The position numbers and the translations under genes are program-made. The notes beneath the pieces were generated by a model. The model was not told the origin of the DNA and did no database searches. It saw only the letters and a program-made list of their open reading frames with translations. This document shows positions 1-4,669 of a stretch of 6,070 nucleotides of DNA, piece after piece (the first letter of the stretch is position 1; every line of letters begins with the position of its first letter). Location of the stretch: contig DLTY01000003.1 of NCBI GenBank assembly GCA_002501535.1, forward strand, positions 1-6,070, read 5' to 3'. Origin of the DNA: a bacterium UBP7_UBA7824. GTDB taxonomy: Bacteria > UBP7 > UBA6624.

Positions 1-333
1 CATGAAGATTTCCGAAAAGCCTATCTTGCTCATGAGCAGAGTGGCCTTGTTCTTTTTGAGCTCTTTAAGCACTGCAGGATTATCGACCACGCCATCCTGA
101 TTATTGTCAAGCCATTGGGCTGCAACATTTGCCGCATGGGCAATTTTTGCTTGTGGAACCATTGATGTTCCGCACACAAGGATGCTTTCAAAGACTATTG
201 CACCTTTGTCAAAAATTTTGGTTGGACATTGTTTTAAATGCTTATCTTGAGTTTTGAATTCATCGCTACATGCGGATGAAAGGAGCAGGAGACAGCCTGT
301 TAATCCAGATAGAAGATGTCTGCTTGCAGTCAT
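1..333 (-). CDS. Partial EF-hand-like lipoprotein (5' part only)
   Basis: The frame opens with ATG at 333 and stays open to the window edge, giving 111 residues with no stop. The N-terminus has a basic start (Arg5, His6), a hydrophobic core (about 7-20) and a Cys at residue 22 in LSSAC, which reads as a slightly atypical lipobox. An outer-membrane or periplasmic lipoprotein is likely. Residues 76-84 (DNNQDGVVD) resemble an EF-hand or dockerin-like calcium loop. It lies inside a segment from about 62 to 100 (KIAHAANVAAQWLDNNQDGV onward) that resembles uncharacterised secreted proteins from environmental bacteria, from memory only. Two further Cys (36 and 54) could pair. No Shine-Dalgarno precedes the ATG. 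A TATAAT box ends only 8 nt upstream, so the mRNA may be leaderless or nearly so. An in-frame stop lies shortly upstream, so no longer start exists. The function is unknown. Confidence 0.8.
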   Translation of the reverse strand, partial: MTASRHLLSGLTGCLLLLSSACSDEFKTQDKHLKQCPTKIFDKGAIVFESILVCGTSMVPQAKIAHAANVAAQWLDNNQDGVVDNPAVLKELKKNKATLLMSKIGFSEIFM

Positions 334-341
334 TATTAAAC

Positions 342-347
342 ATTATA
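342..347 (-). promoter_or_regulatory. Putative -10 box of the left lipoprotein gene
   Basis: On the minus strand this reads TATAAT, a perfect bacterial -10, inside TATATATAATG. It lies 8 nt ahead of the ATG at 333, so transcription would begin at or just before the start codon. No TTGACA-like -35 is present at 16-18 bp. That position is taken by the C6-TCTATAGTCT-C6 motif (minus-strand reading of 351-373), which ends 4 bp upstream of the box. The same arrangement occurs upstream of the lipoprotein gene at 4670. Confidence 0.5.
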
Positions 348-350
348 TAT

Positions 351-373
351 AGGGGGGAGACTATAGAGGGGGG
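351..373 (+). repeat. Outer left copy of the G6-AGACTATAGA-G6 motif
   Basis: An A is followed by G6, AGACTATAGA and G6. These 23 bases are identical to 491-513, exactly 140 bp downstream. The sequence after this copy (about 396-416, ATGGTGTGGAAGAGAGGAA) is a diverged version of the one after the inner copy (ATGGTCTGGAAGGGGGAA). This is therefore a degenerate relative of the right-hand part of the 103-bp repeat, not just a shared short motif. It abuts the -10 box of the leftward lipoprotein gene. Between this copy and 440 there is only a purine-rich stretch with no recognisable gene. Confidence 0.8.
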
Positions 374-439
374 TATGTATAAGGGTGATAGGAGAGATGG
401 TGTGGAAGAGAGGAATAGGGAGCAACAAGGCATTCAGAT

Positions 440-542
440 CCATCCCTTTCTCGCACACATTATGTGCGCACATGCGCATCGCGCATCTCAAGGGGGGAGA
501 CTATAGAGGGGGGATTAGAAAGGGATGGTCTGGAAGGGGGAA
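440..542 (+). repeat. Left 103-bp inverted repeat (miniature element-like)
   Basis: These 103 bases are the exact reverse complement of 4445-4547. The first 89 bases (440-528) are bounded by 12-bp terminal inverted repeats, CCATCCCTTTCT at 440-451 and AGAAAGGGATGG at 517-528. With one extra T allowed, the pairing extends by CAGA/TCTG. In between are a 35-bp alternating purine-pyrimidine block (452-486, two phase breaks) and the G6-AGACTATAGA-G6 block (492-513). The identity begins exactly at the outer edge of the terminal repeat and runs 14 bp beyond the inner one. No coding capacity and no clear target-site duplication are seen. This resembles a non-autonomous miniature element or a regulatory repeat. 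Confidence 0.9.
472..486. other. GC-rich hairpin inside the left repeat
   Basis: ATGCGC (472-477), loop ATC, GCGCAT (481-486) forms a perfect 6-bp stem. Just upstream, CACAT-T-ATGTG (455-465) is a near-perfect 5-bp palindrome. Both lie within the alternating purine-pyrimidine block and recur inverted at 4501-4515 and 4522-4532 in the right repeat. They could form cruciforms or be protein-binding sites. No U-tract follows, so a terminator is not supported. Confidence 0.5.
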
Positions 543-548
543 GAGTAG

Positions 549-554
549 TATAAT
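549..554 (+). promoter_or_regulatory. Putative -10 box of the C13 peptidase gene
   Basis: TATAAT stands 11 nt ahead of the TTG start at 566, implying a leader of only about 5 nt. At a 17-bp spacing the -35 position (526-531, TGGTCT) matches TTGACA at only three positions and straddles the inner terminal repeat of the 103-bp element. If this promoter is real, the element edge supplies its -35 region. No Shine-Dalgarno lies between box and start. Confidence 0.4.
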
Positions 555-565
555 TTGATTCGAAA

Positions 566-1480
566 TTGAGATACCTTTCTTTGTTTTTGGCCTTTTTTTT
601 ATGTGCTGCTGCACCTAGCAAGATTAATCCGTCAAGAGGTCCGTCCCAAGCAAGAAAGGACTATTCAGCAGTTCAATCATTGGTCAGGAAATCCTTGAAT
701 TCTGAAATCGCAAATGAGAATCCAGGTGAAATCGATCTTTTTTTCCTGGGTGTTGCTCTTTATGGTGACCAGGATGTGTTCATGAGGGAAACACTATATG
801 CTCATAATCTCTTTGAAGACAGGTATCATGACCTGTATGGTTCTGGCAAAAAATCTTTTGGTTTGTCGTTAGTTAACAATGTCAAGACAGCAAACAGGTA
901 TCTTTTTGCAACAAAGGAGAATATTGCTGAAATATTGAAATTTTTGGGCAAAAAGATGGGCCAAGAGGATATTCTGTTTATTTATTTCACATCACATGGC
1001 TCAAGAAGTCATAAATTGTCAATGACGTTGCCGAGACAGTTCAGAAACAATTTGGATTCAGAAGAAATAAGAACAATGCTTGATGATGCAGACATACCCT
1101 GGAGAATGCTTATTGTATCTGCATGTTTTTCTGGCGGATTTATTCCAGGTCTCGAATCACCAAAGACCCTTGTTGCCACAGCTGCAGATCCAAATCACAG
1201 TTCTTTTGGATGCACAGACACAAGGAACTTTACATATTATGGAGAGGCTTTGTTCAAAAGACAATTGAACGAAGGCACAGGCTTGCTCGATTCCCTTTAC
1301 AGGATGCCCCCCATCATCAAGGTTATGGAGGACGAGCAGGGTTACAAAAACTCTAATCCACAAATGGTAATCGGAAATGATTTTTTGCAGCATTGGCAAA
1401 AATATCAGGATGATTTAAGGCAAAGATTGACATATCGCCAGGAAGAAGCGCCTAAAACACCGCCTAAAAGAGGCTGGTAG
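566..1480 (+). CDS. Secreted C13-family (legumain-like) cysteine peptidase
   Basis: 304 residues. The N-terminus (initiator, Arg2, then a hydrophobic run about 3-13 ending near CAAAPS) is a signal peptide, placing the protein in the periplasm or outside the cell. The catalytic pattern is that of clan CD. A beta-strand plus SHG motif, ILFIYFTSHG, gives His144, and LIVSACFSGGFIP gives the nucleophile Cys187. The segment after it, with VATAADPNHSSFGC and TYYGEALF (about 202-230), matches my memory of bacterial C13 peptidases, relatives of legumain and GPI8. Such enzymes cleave after Asn or Asp in eukaryotes; the bacterial role is not established. The C-terminus (about 275-304) is charged and ends in a Pro/Lys-rich tail. 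The start is TTG at 566. The next upstream in-frame codon of note is a TAA at 551, and no ATG or Shine-Dalgarno is available. The gene begins 24 bp after the 103-bp repeat and precedes cspA in the same direction. Confidence 0.87.
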   Translation: MRYLSLFLAFFLCAAAPSKINPSRGPSQARKDYSAVQSLVRKSLNSEIANENPGEIDLFFLGVALYGDQDVFMRETLYAHNLFEDRYHDLYGSGKKSFGLSLVNNVKTANRYLFATKENIAEILKFLGKKMGQEDILFIYFTSHGSRSHKLSMTLPRQFRNNLDSEEIRTMLDDADIPWRMLIVSACFSGGFIPGLESPKTLVATAADPNHSSFGCTDTRNFTYYGEALFKRQLNEGTGLLDSLYRMPPIIKVMEDEQGYKNSNPQMVIGNDFLQHWQKYQDDLRQRLTYRQEEAPKTPPKRGW

Positions 1481-1492
1481 TAAAAACTTAAC

Positions 1493-1521
1493 TAGAATAG
1501 TACAAATCATTACACAAGGAG
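1493..1521 (+). promoter_or_regulatory. Possible cspA -10 box and Shine-Dalgarno
   Basis: TAGAAT at 1493-1498 resembles a -10 box, and AAGGAG at 1516-1521 is a strong ribosome-binding site 6 nt ahead of the ATG at 1528. A transcript from here would have a leader of only about 23 nt, without room for the long structured leader known for E. coli cspA. No good -35 is seen, so read-through from the peptidase gene is equally possible. Confidence 0.35.
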
Positions 1522-1527
1522 ATACAC

Positions 1528-1737
1528 ATGGCAGACAGAGTAAAAGGCACTGTAAAGTGGTTTAACGAAAAGAAAGGCTTCGGCTTCATATCAAGAGACG
1601 ACGGAGGCGATGTATTTGTTCATTTTTCTGATATTCAGAGTGATGGCTTCAGAACATTAGCTGAAAATCAAGCAGTTGAATTCGAAATAACCACAGATGA
1701 CAAAGGCGAAAGAGCTACTAACGTTTCAGCAGCTTAA
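1528..1737 (+). CDS. CspA-family cold-shock protein (RNA/ssDNA-binding)
   Basis: 69 residues make up a complete single cold-shock domain of the usual bacterial length. The family signatures are intact: [16 protein letters not shown] carries RNP1 (KGFGFI, residues 16-21) and [11 protein letters not shown] carries RNP2 (VFVHF, residues 29-33). The surface aromatics that stack on bases (Trp11, Phe18, Phe20, Phe30, His32, Phe33) are all present. Such proteins bind single-stranded RNA or DNA in the cytoplasm and melt secondary structure. The start is fixed by AAGGAG 6 nt upstream. Its stop codon overlaps that of xylB on the opposite strand by 4 bp, with no terminator between the two genes. Which csp paralogue it is, and whether it responds to cold, cannot be told. 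Confidence 0.96.
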   Translation: MADRVKGTVKWFNEKKGFGFISRDDGGDVFVHFSDIQSDGFRTLAENQAVEFEITTDDKGERATNVSAA

Positions 1738-2987
1738 CTATTTGGTTTAATAATTTCCTTAATTAGTTGATCTTGGCTGCTTGTGCAGCCATTCACCATT
1801 GATGCTTGAATTGCACCCCCTAGGGGAGCTGTGTCACATTCAGATAATACCGCAACGTTCGAGTTGAATATATTGGCAATCATTTGAACCCATAATTTGT
1901 TCTTGGAGCCACCACCAACAATCCTGATTTCTTTTGCAGGCTTGCAGGCGGTGCAAACCTTGTCGTATCCTGTTTTCAAAGATTTCGTTATGTTGGATAT
2001 TTTTTTCAGGTAAACCCTGCCTTCCTTTTGGTCGGGGTTCTGAAACGCAATCTTGGCTAGATTTTCATGACTCAAATTAAAACGGTCAGTCAATGCATCT
2101 AACCCTAATGCGCATTCATTTAGGCAAAAAAGAGGCAGCCAGCCACCTATGGCATCACAGAAAGAAGAGACTTCCGGGTCTGAATCCTGGAGACTCTTTT
2201 CACTATGGCAAAAAACCGTTCCACTGGTTCCAAGACTGATTGCAAATATACCACTTTGCAGAATTCCCGAACCAAGCGCACTCATCATATTGTCACCACT
2301 TCCTGGTGACACTATGGTTTTTTTGTTAATTCCAAAAAGCTCTGAGATCTCTCTTTTGATATTGCCTATGGGTTGGAACTGGTCAACAAGCCTTGGAACC
2401 GAACCCTCAAGATCATCATCTATTGCTGCTATTGCTTTTTTGTCAAAATCTCGATTTTTAATATCAAAAAAACCAGTGCCACTCGCATCACCAGCCTCCA
2501 TTACTTTTTGACCAGTTAGGTAAAAATTAATGTAATCATGTGGCAGCAGAACGGTGTCAAGCTTTTTGAAATTATCTGGCTCTTTTCTTTTCATCCATAA
2601 TATTTTGCTTGCTGTGTAGCGAACAGGGATTGCTTTTCCAACTACGTTGGAAAGATCTTCTGCCTCGTTGCGCGTCTCTGTGTCGCACCATAGTTTTGCA
2701 GGTCTTATTACTGTGTTTTTTTTATCCAAAGCCACGAAACCATGTTGTTGTCCAGAAACCCCAATGCCTTTTATTTTCTGCCTGTCTTTGATGTTCTCAA
2801 GCGCTTTGGCGAGTGATTTATTGACAGCATCAACCCACACAGATGGGTGCTGTTCCGCTTTGCCATTTTCATTTGAATCCAAGCCGTAAGAATGTTGTGC
2901 CTTGCTTATGACAGTCTGGATTTCAGTATCCCAAACCAGAGCTTTGGTGCTTTGTGTTCCAATATCTAGACCGATATATAAAGACAC
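1734..2987 (-). CDS. xylB: Xylulokinase (FGGY kinase), shortened form
   Basis: 417 residues; starts with GTG at 2987, 2 nt after the xylA stop. It phosphorylates D-xylulose to xylulose 5-phosphate with ATP in the cytoplasm. Visible FGGY features in order are the phosphate loop DIGTQSTK (8-15), the substrate motif GQQHG (79-83), WCDTET (100-105), TASKILW (125-131), [13 protein letters not shown] (147-159), GDNMM with the expected catalytic base Asp232, SLGTSGT (251-257), [10 protein letters not shown] (277-286) and the adenosine-site GGGSKNKLW (358-366). Most family members are about 480-500 residues. Here the stretch normally carrying the conserved FLPYxxGERTP motif is absent: the chain runs from NPDQKEG (317-323) straight into the helix ahead of the GGG motif. 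The C-terminal tail is also short. The reading frame is intact. It may be a minimal variant or an impaired enzyme. No Shine-Dalgarno is seen, so translation is probably coupled to xylA. Confidence 0.88.
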   Translation of the reverse strand: MSLYIGLDIGTQSTKALVWDTEIQTVISKAQHSYGLDSNENGKAEQHPSVWVDAVNKSLAKALENIKDRQKIKGIGVSGQQHGFVALDKKNTVIRPAKLWCDTETRNEAEDLSNVVGKAIPVRYTASKILWMKRKEPDNFKKLDTVLLPHDYINFYLTGQKVMEAGDASGTGFFDIKNRDFDKKAIAAIDDDLEGSVPRLVDQFQPIGNIKREISELFGINKKTIVSPGSGDNMMSALGSGILQSGIFAISLGTSGTVFCHSEKSLQDSDPEVSSFCDAIGGWLPLFCLNECALGLDALTDRFNLSHENLAKIAFQNPDQKEGRVYLKKISNITKSLKTGYDKVCTACKPAKEIRIVGGGSKNKLWVQMIANIFNSNVAVLSECDTAPLGGAIQASMVNGCTSSQDQLIKEIIKPNS

Positions 2988-2989
2988 GA

Positions 2990-4192
2990 TTATCTAGTGC
3001 CCATGATGTGCTCAATTGCAATCTGATCAAGTTTTTCATACTGCAATCCTGCTTTAGACAGTTTTTCTGGATCTACATCCATCTTCCAGATTGTTTCAGC
3101 ATTGTGTTTAGAGTAAGAGAGAATGCTGCTTAAGTTTTTTGAGTCACTATGGTTTTCAAGAAGTATTTCTTTTACTTCAGGATCTTCATTGAATGAATTT
3201 GCTTTTTCGGCAAGCATTTTGTAAGTCTTCATACAGCCTTTTGCAAAATCCCAAACCCCTTTTTGGTTCTCTGTGCGATAGGCATGGGCATCAAAATGTT
3301 TTGGGCCATCATATTTTGGATATCCACCACATCCTTCAAGCAAGCGCACCAAGAAGAAAGCACCCTTGATGTCTTCGCTGCCAAACCGCAAATCTTGATC
3401 GTATCTTCCTATCTTTTGTGCGTTGAGGTCAATGTGGAAAAGCTTGCCTGCCTCCATTGCCTGTGCAACAGCAAACACCATCGAAAGGCCAGTCATGTTT
3501 TCATGGGCAACTTCAGGGTTTACTCCACACATTTCCGGTTTGTCTAGAGTGGAGATGAAATGAAGCATTGAGCCTGTAGTTGGATAGTAGATATCCCCTC
3601 TTGGCTCATTCGGTTTTGCCTCAAGTGCAAATTTGAGATTCCAACCCTTTTCGACTATCCAGTGGCTTAAAAAGTTGATTGCATTTCGATACCAACCAAT
3701 TGCATCCCTTGGATCTTTGCCAGAATCTGTTTCCGCGCCTTCACGACCGCCCCAAAAAACAATTGTTTCAGCCCCCAATTCAACACCCATACTGATTGAT
3801 TGCATGGATTTTTGTAATGCAAATGCTCTAATTTCTGGATCACTAGACGTGAATGCCCCATCCTTGAATACGGGGTGATGGAACAGGTTTGTCGTTGCCA
3901 TTGGAACTTTTAAGCCAGTTTCTTTTAGGGCTTTTTTGAATTTTTCGATAATTGCTTCTTTTTCTTTTTGGCTGCATCCAAAAGGGATTAGGTCATTATC
4001 ATGCAGGTTTACGCCATAAGCGCCACATTCGGCAAGTCCGTGAACTATTTGGACAGGGTCAATTTTTTCCCTTGTGGGCAATCCAAAAGGATCTCCTCCA
4101 GGGTTGCCGACTGTCCATAAGCCAAATGTAAATTTGTCATTTTTTTCAGGCCGGTACATTTCATTCATTGGGTATAGATTGTATGTGCGCAT
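2990..4192 (-). CDS. xylA: Xylose isomerase, Streptomyces-type (class I)
   Basis: 400 residues from ATG at 4192. The cytoplasmic enzyme converts D-xylose to D-xylulose with two divalent metals. All expected catalytic and metal residues are present: His64 and Asp67 (LHDNDLIPFG), Glu191 and Lys193 (EAKPNEPRGD), Glu227 and His230 (NPEVAHE), Asp255 (HIDLN), Asp265 and Asp267 (YDQDLRFG), and Asp301 (KHFDAH). The length and the start FTFGLWTVG match the roughly 390-residue actinobacterial class I group better than the roughly 440-residue E. coli class. The invariant-looking Pro of EPKP is Ala here, and there is a small insertion (GCGGYPKYDG) before Asp301. ATGs at 4168 and 4159 are alternative starts. 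The family N-terminus (MNYQPT-like) aligns best with the one at 4159, and none has a good Shine-Dalgarno. The 4192 ATG lies inside a hairpin. It is followed 2 nt on by xylB. Confidence 0.95.
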   Translation of the reverse strand: MRTYNLYPMNEMYRPEKNDKFTFGLWTVGNPGGDPFGLPTREKIDPVQIVHGLAECGAYGVNLHDNDLIPFGCSQKEKEAIIEKFKKALKETGLKVPMATTNLFHHPVFKDGAFTSSDPEIRAFALQKSMQSISMGVELGAETIVFWGGREGAETDSGKDPRDAIGWYRNAINFLSHWIVEKGWNLKFALEAKPNEPRGDIYYPTTGSMLHFISTLDKPEMCGVNPEVAHENMTGLSMVFAVAQAMEAGKLFHIDLNAQKIGRYDQDLRFGSEDIKGAFFLVRLLEGCGGYPKYDGPKHFDAHAYRTENQKGVWDFAKGCMKTYKMLAEKANSFNEDPEVKEILLENHSDSKNLSSILSYSKHNAETIWKMDVDPEKLSKAGLQYEKLDQIAIEHIMGTR

Positions 4193-4215
4193 ATGGTCAA
4201 AACCACCATGCGCAC
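4185..4215 (-). promoter_or_regulatory. Hairpin across the xylA start codon
   Basis: GTGCGCA (4185-4191) pairs with TGCGCAC (4209-4215). TGGT (4194-4197) then pairs with ACCA (4205-4208) around a 7-nt loop, with a 2-nt bulge at 4192-4193. The result is an 11-bp imperfect stem. It fills the 31-nt gap between the small membrane-protein gene and xylA and buries the first ATG of xylA (4192-4190). No U-run follows on the mRNA side, so it is not an intrinsic terminator. It could limit initiation at 4192, favour the starts at 4168 or 4159, mark an RNA-processing site, or be an operator. Confidence 0.6.
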
Positions 4216-4223
4216 AACACTCT

Positions 4224-4391
4224 CTACTTAGAGGATCTTTGGGCTCTGGACATCAAACCCATAGCAAAAAGGGTCCATGCCAAGAAAGGCTCTACGGCAT
4301 CATTCCAGGTCCAACTGTTGTTTACGGCTTCCATTCCAAGCATCCAGCCGATGCCTGCCCAAACACAAAACCAATCAAGATCAATCTTCAT
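4224..4391 (-). CDS. Small Trp-rich membrane protein, 55 aa
   Basis: ATG at 4391 is preceded by a near-perfect Shine-Dalgarno, AAGGAGGTG, with 7 nt between GGAGG and the ATG. The frame ends at TAG 4226-4224. The product has six Trp in 55 residues and two hydrophobic segments, about 5-20 (LDWFCVWAGIGWMLGM) and 33-48 (VEPFLAWTLFAMGLMS). A polar linker (ENNSWTWND-like) joins them, and the tail is basic (SRAQRSSK). A two-pass inner-membrane hairpin is likely. It is the first gene of the leftward unit, 31 nt before xylA. I do not recognise the family. A role in sugar uptake or membrane localisation is suggested only by position. Because the ribosome-binding site is the best in the unit, it is probably really translated. 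Confidence 0.75.
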   Translation of the reverse strand: MKIDLDWFCVWAGIGWMLGMEAVNNSWTWNDAVEPFLAWTLFAMGLMSRAQRSSK

Positions 4392-4410
4392 AATCGCACC
4401 TCCTTAAACA

Positions 4411-4416
4411 TATATA
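4411..4416 (-). promoter_or_regulatory. Possible -10 of the xylose unit
   Basis: On the minus strand TATATA (in GGTATATATG) lies 19 nt ahead of the small-ORF ATG and just upstream of its Shine-Dalgarno. TTGCTG upstream is too close (about 12 bp) to serve as a standard -35. A regulator-dependent promoter is possible. The AT-rich stretch follows directly on the inner edge of the right 103-bp repeat. Confidence 0.25.
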
Positions 4417-4444
4417 CCTTTAAATTTTCAGCAAAGTTGCTTCT

Positions 4445-4547
4445 TTCCCCCTTCCAGACCATCCCTTTCTAATCCCCCCTCTATAGTCTCCCCCCTTGAG
4501 ATGCGCGATGCGCATGTGCGCACATAATGTGTGCGAGAAAGGGATGG
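4445..4547 (-). repeat. Right 103-bp inverted repeat
   Basis: This is the exact reverse complement of 440-542. The terminal repeat pair is AGAAAGGGATGG at 4536-4547 and CCATCCCTTTCT at 4459-4470. The G6 block is at 4474-4495 (as C6 tracts on the plus strand), and the alternating purine-pyrimidine block is at 4501-4535. Identity stops at 4547/440 on the outer side, where 4548 and 439 differ, and at 4445/542 on the inner side. It lies between the divergent xylose unit (minus) and the Cys-rich lipoprotein gene (plus). Confidence 0.9.
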
Positions 4548-4570
4548 GCATCCGGCATGCATGCTTTTCC

Positions 4571-4595
4571 TAGTCCTCCTTTGTAATCCTCCTTT
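4571..4595 (+). repeat. Imperfect 12-13-bp tandem repeat, pyrimidine-rich
   Basis: TAGTCCTCCTTT (4571-4582) is followed by GTAATCCTCCTTT (4583-4595), two diverged units sharing TCCTCCTTT. On the other strand this is a purine-rich AAAGGAGGA run. It occupies the same relative position as the purine-rich stretch at 374-439 on the left. No function is assigned. Confidence 0.5.
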
Positions 4596-4609
4596 AACCT
4601 TTGTATATA

Positions 4610-4627
4610 CCCCCCTATAGTCCCCCC
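4610..4627 (-). repeat. Outer right copy of the G6/CTATAG/G6 motif (shorter)
   Basis: On the plus strand this is C6-TATAGT-C6, and on the minus strand G6-ACTATA-G6. It is the same motif as at 351, 491 and 4474, but with 6 rather than 10 bases between the tracts. It lies 62 bp outside the right 103-bp repeat, mirroring the left outer copy, which lies 66 bp outside its repeat. It abuts the -10 box of the rightward lipoprotein gene. Confidence 0.7.
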
Positions 4628-4632
4628 TTTAT

Positions 4633-4638
4633 GTATAA
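4633..4638 (+). promoter_or_regulatory. Putative -10 box of the right lipoprotein gene
   Basis: TATAAT lies 5 bp downstream of the C6-TATAGT-C6 motif and 31 nt ahead of the ATG at 4670. A start near 4645 would leave a leader of about 25 nt that includes the GGAGG at 4657-4661. As at the left lipoprotein gene, no -35 hexamer is seen and the C-tract motif occupies its place. Confidence 0.5.
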
Positions 4639-4669
4639 TCATCATTTCGTTTCCTTGGAGGTTGTTTGT

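Larger units (their letters stand above)
440..4547. mobile_element. Candidate composite unit bounded by 103-bp inverted repeats
   Basis: Two perfect inverted copies of a small element enclose 3,902 bp holding a C13 peptidase, cspA, xylB, xylA and a small membrane-protein gene. The geometry is that of a composite element in which two short inverted elements carry cargo, or of an invertible segment. Against mobility, no transposase or recombinase lies inside and the outer flanks (TTCAGAT at left, GCATCC at right) show no convincing target-site duplication. Both repeats also occupy intergenic regions of similar layout. The boundary is certain as sequence; its status as a mobile unit is inference. 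Confidence 0.3.

Noticed and set aside
342..350. Archaeal TATA box (TATATATA)
   Set aside because: An archaeal box would put the start about 25 bp downstream, inside the gene. The spacing fits a bacterial -10 instead, and the lipoprotein signals and GGAGG sites agree with a bacterium.
472..486. Intrinsic terminator in the repeat
   Set aside because: The GC-rich hairpin is followed by CTCAAGGGGGG rather than a T-run on the plus strand, and no T-run follows on the minus strand either.
270..506. Plus-strand open frame through the left repeat region
   Set aside because: It overlaps the lipoprotein gene on the other strand and the repeat, and its composition follows the G-tract and purine-rich DNA. 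It has no ribosome-binding site and no recognisable protein features.
440..542. CRISPR array or tandem repeat array
   Set aside because: The repeats occur as an inverted pair 3.9 kb apart plus single diverged copies, with no regularly spaced unique spacers.
566..1480. Reading the peptidase as a C14 caspase or metacaspase
   Set aside because: The SHG and SACFSGG core is shared across clan CD, but the downstream TAADPNHSSFGC and TYYGEALF segments fit C13 (legumain-like) bacterial proteins better.
4074..4472. Plus-strand open frames opposite xylA and the small membrane-protein gene
   Set aside because: They are antisense to well-supported genes, run into the right repeat, and show no Shine-Dalgarno or domain.
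440..4547. Target-site duplication for the composite unit or single repeats
   Set aside because: The flanks compared (439 side versus 4548 side; 439 side versus 543 side) share no convincing direct repeat. The short GAT/GCATC resemblance is within chance.
4601..4669. N-terminal extension of the right lipoprotein to a TTG at 4601
   Set aside because: It would translate the C-tract motif and the -10 box and place 23 residues before a perfect lipoprotein signal that has its own GGAGG and ATG.
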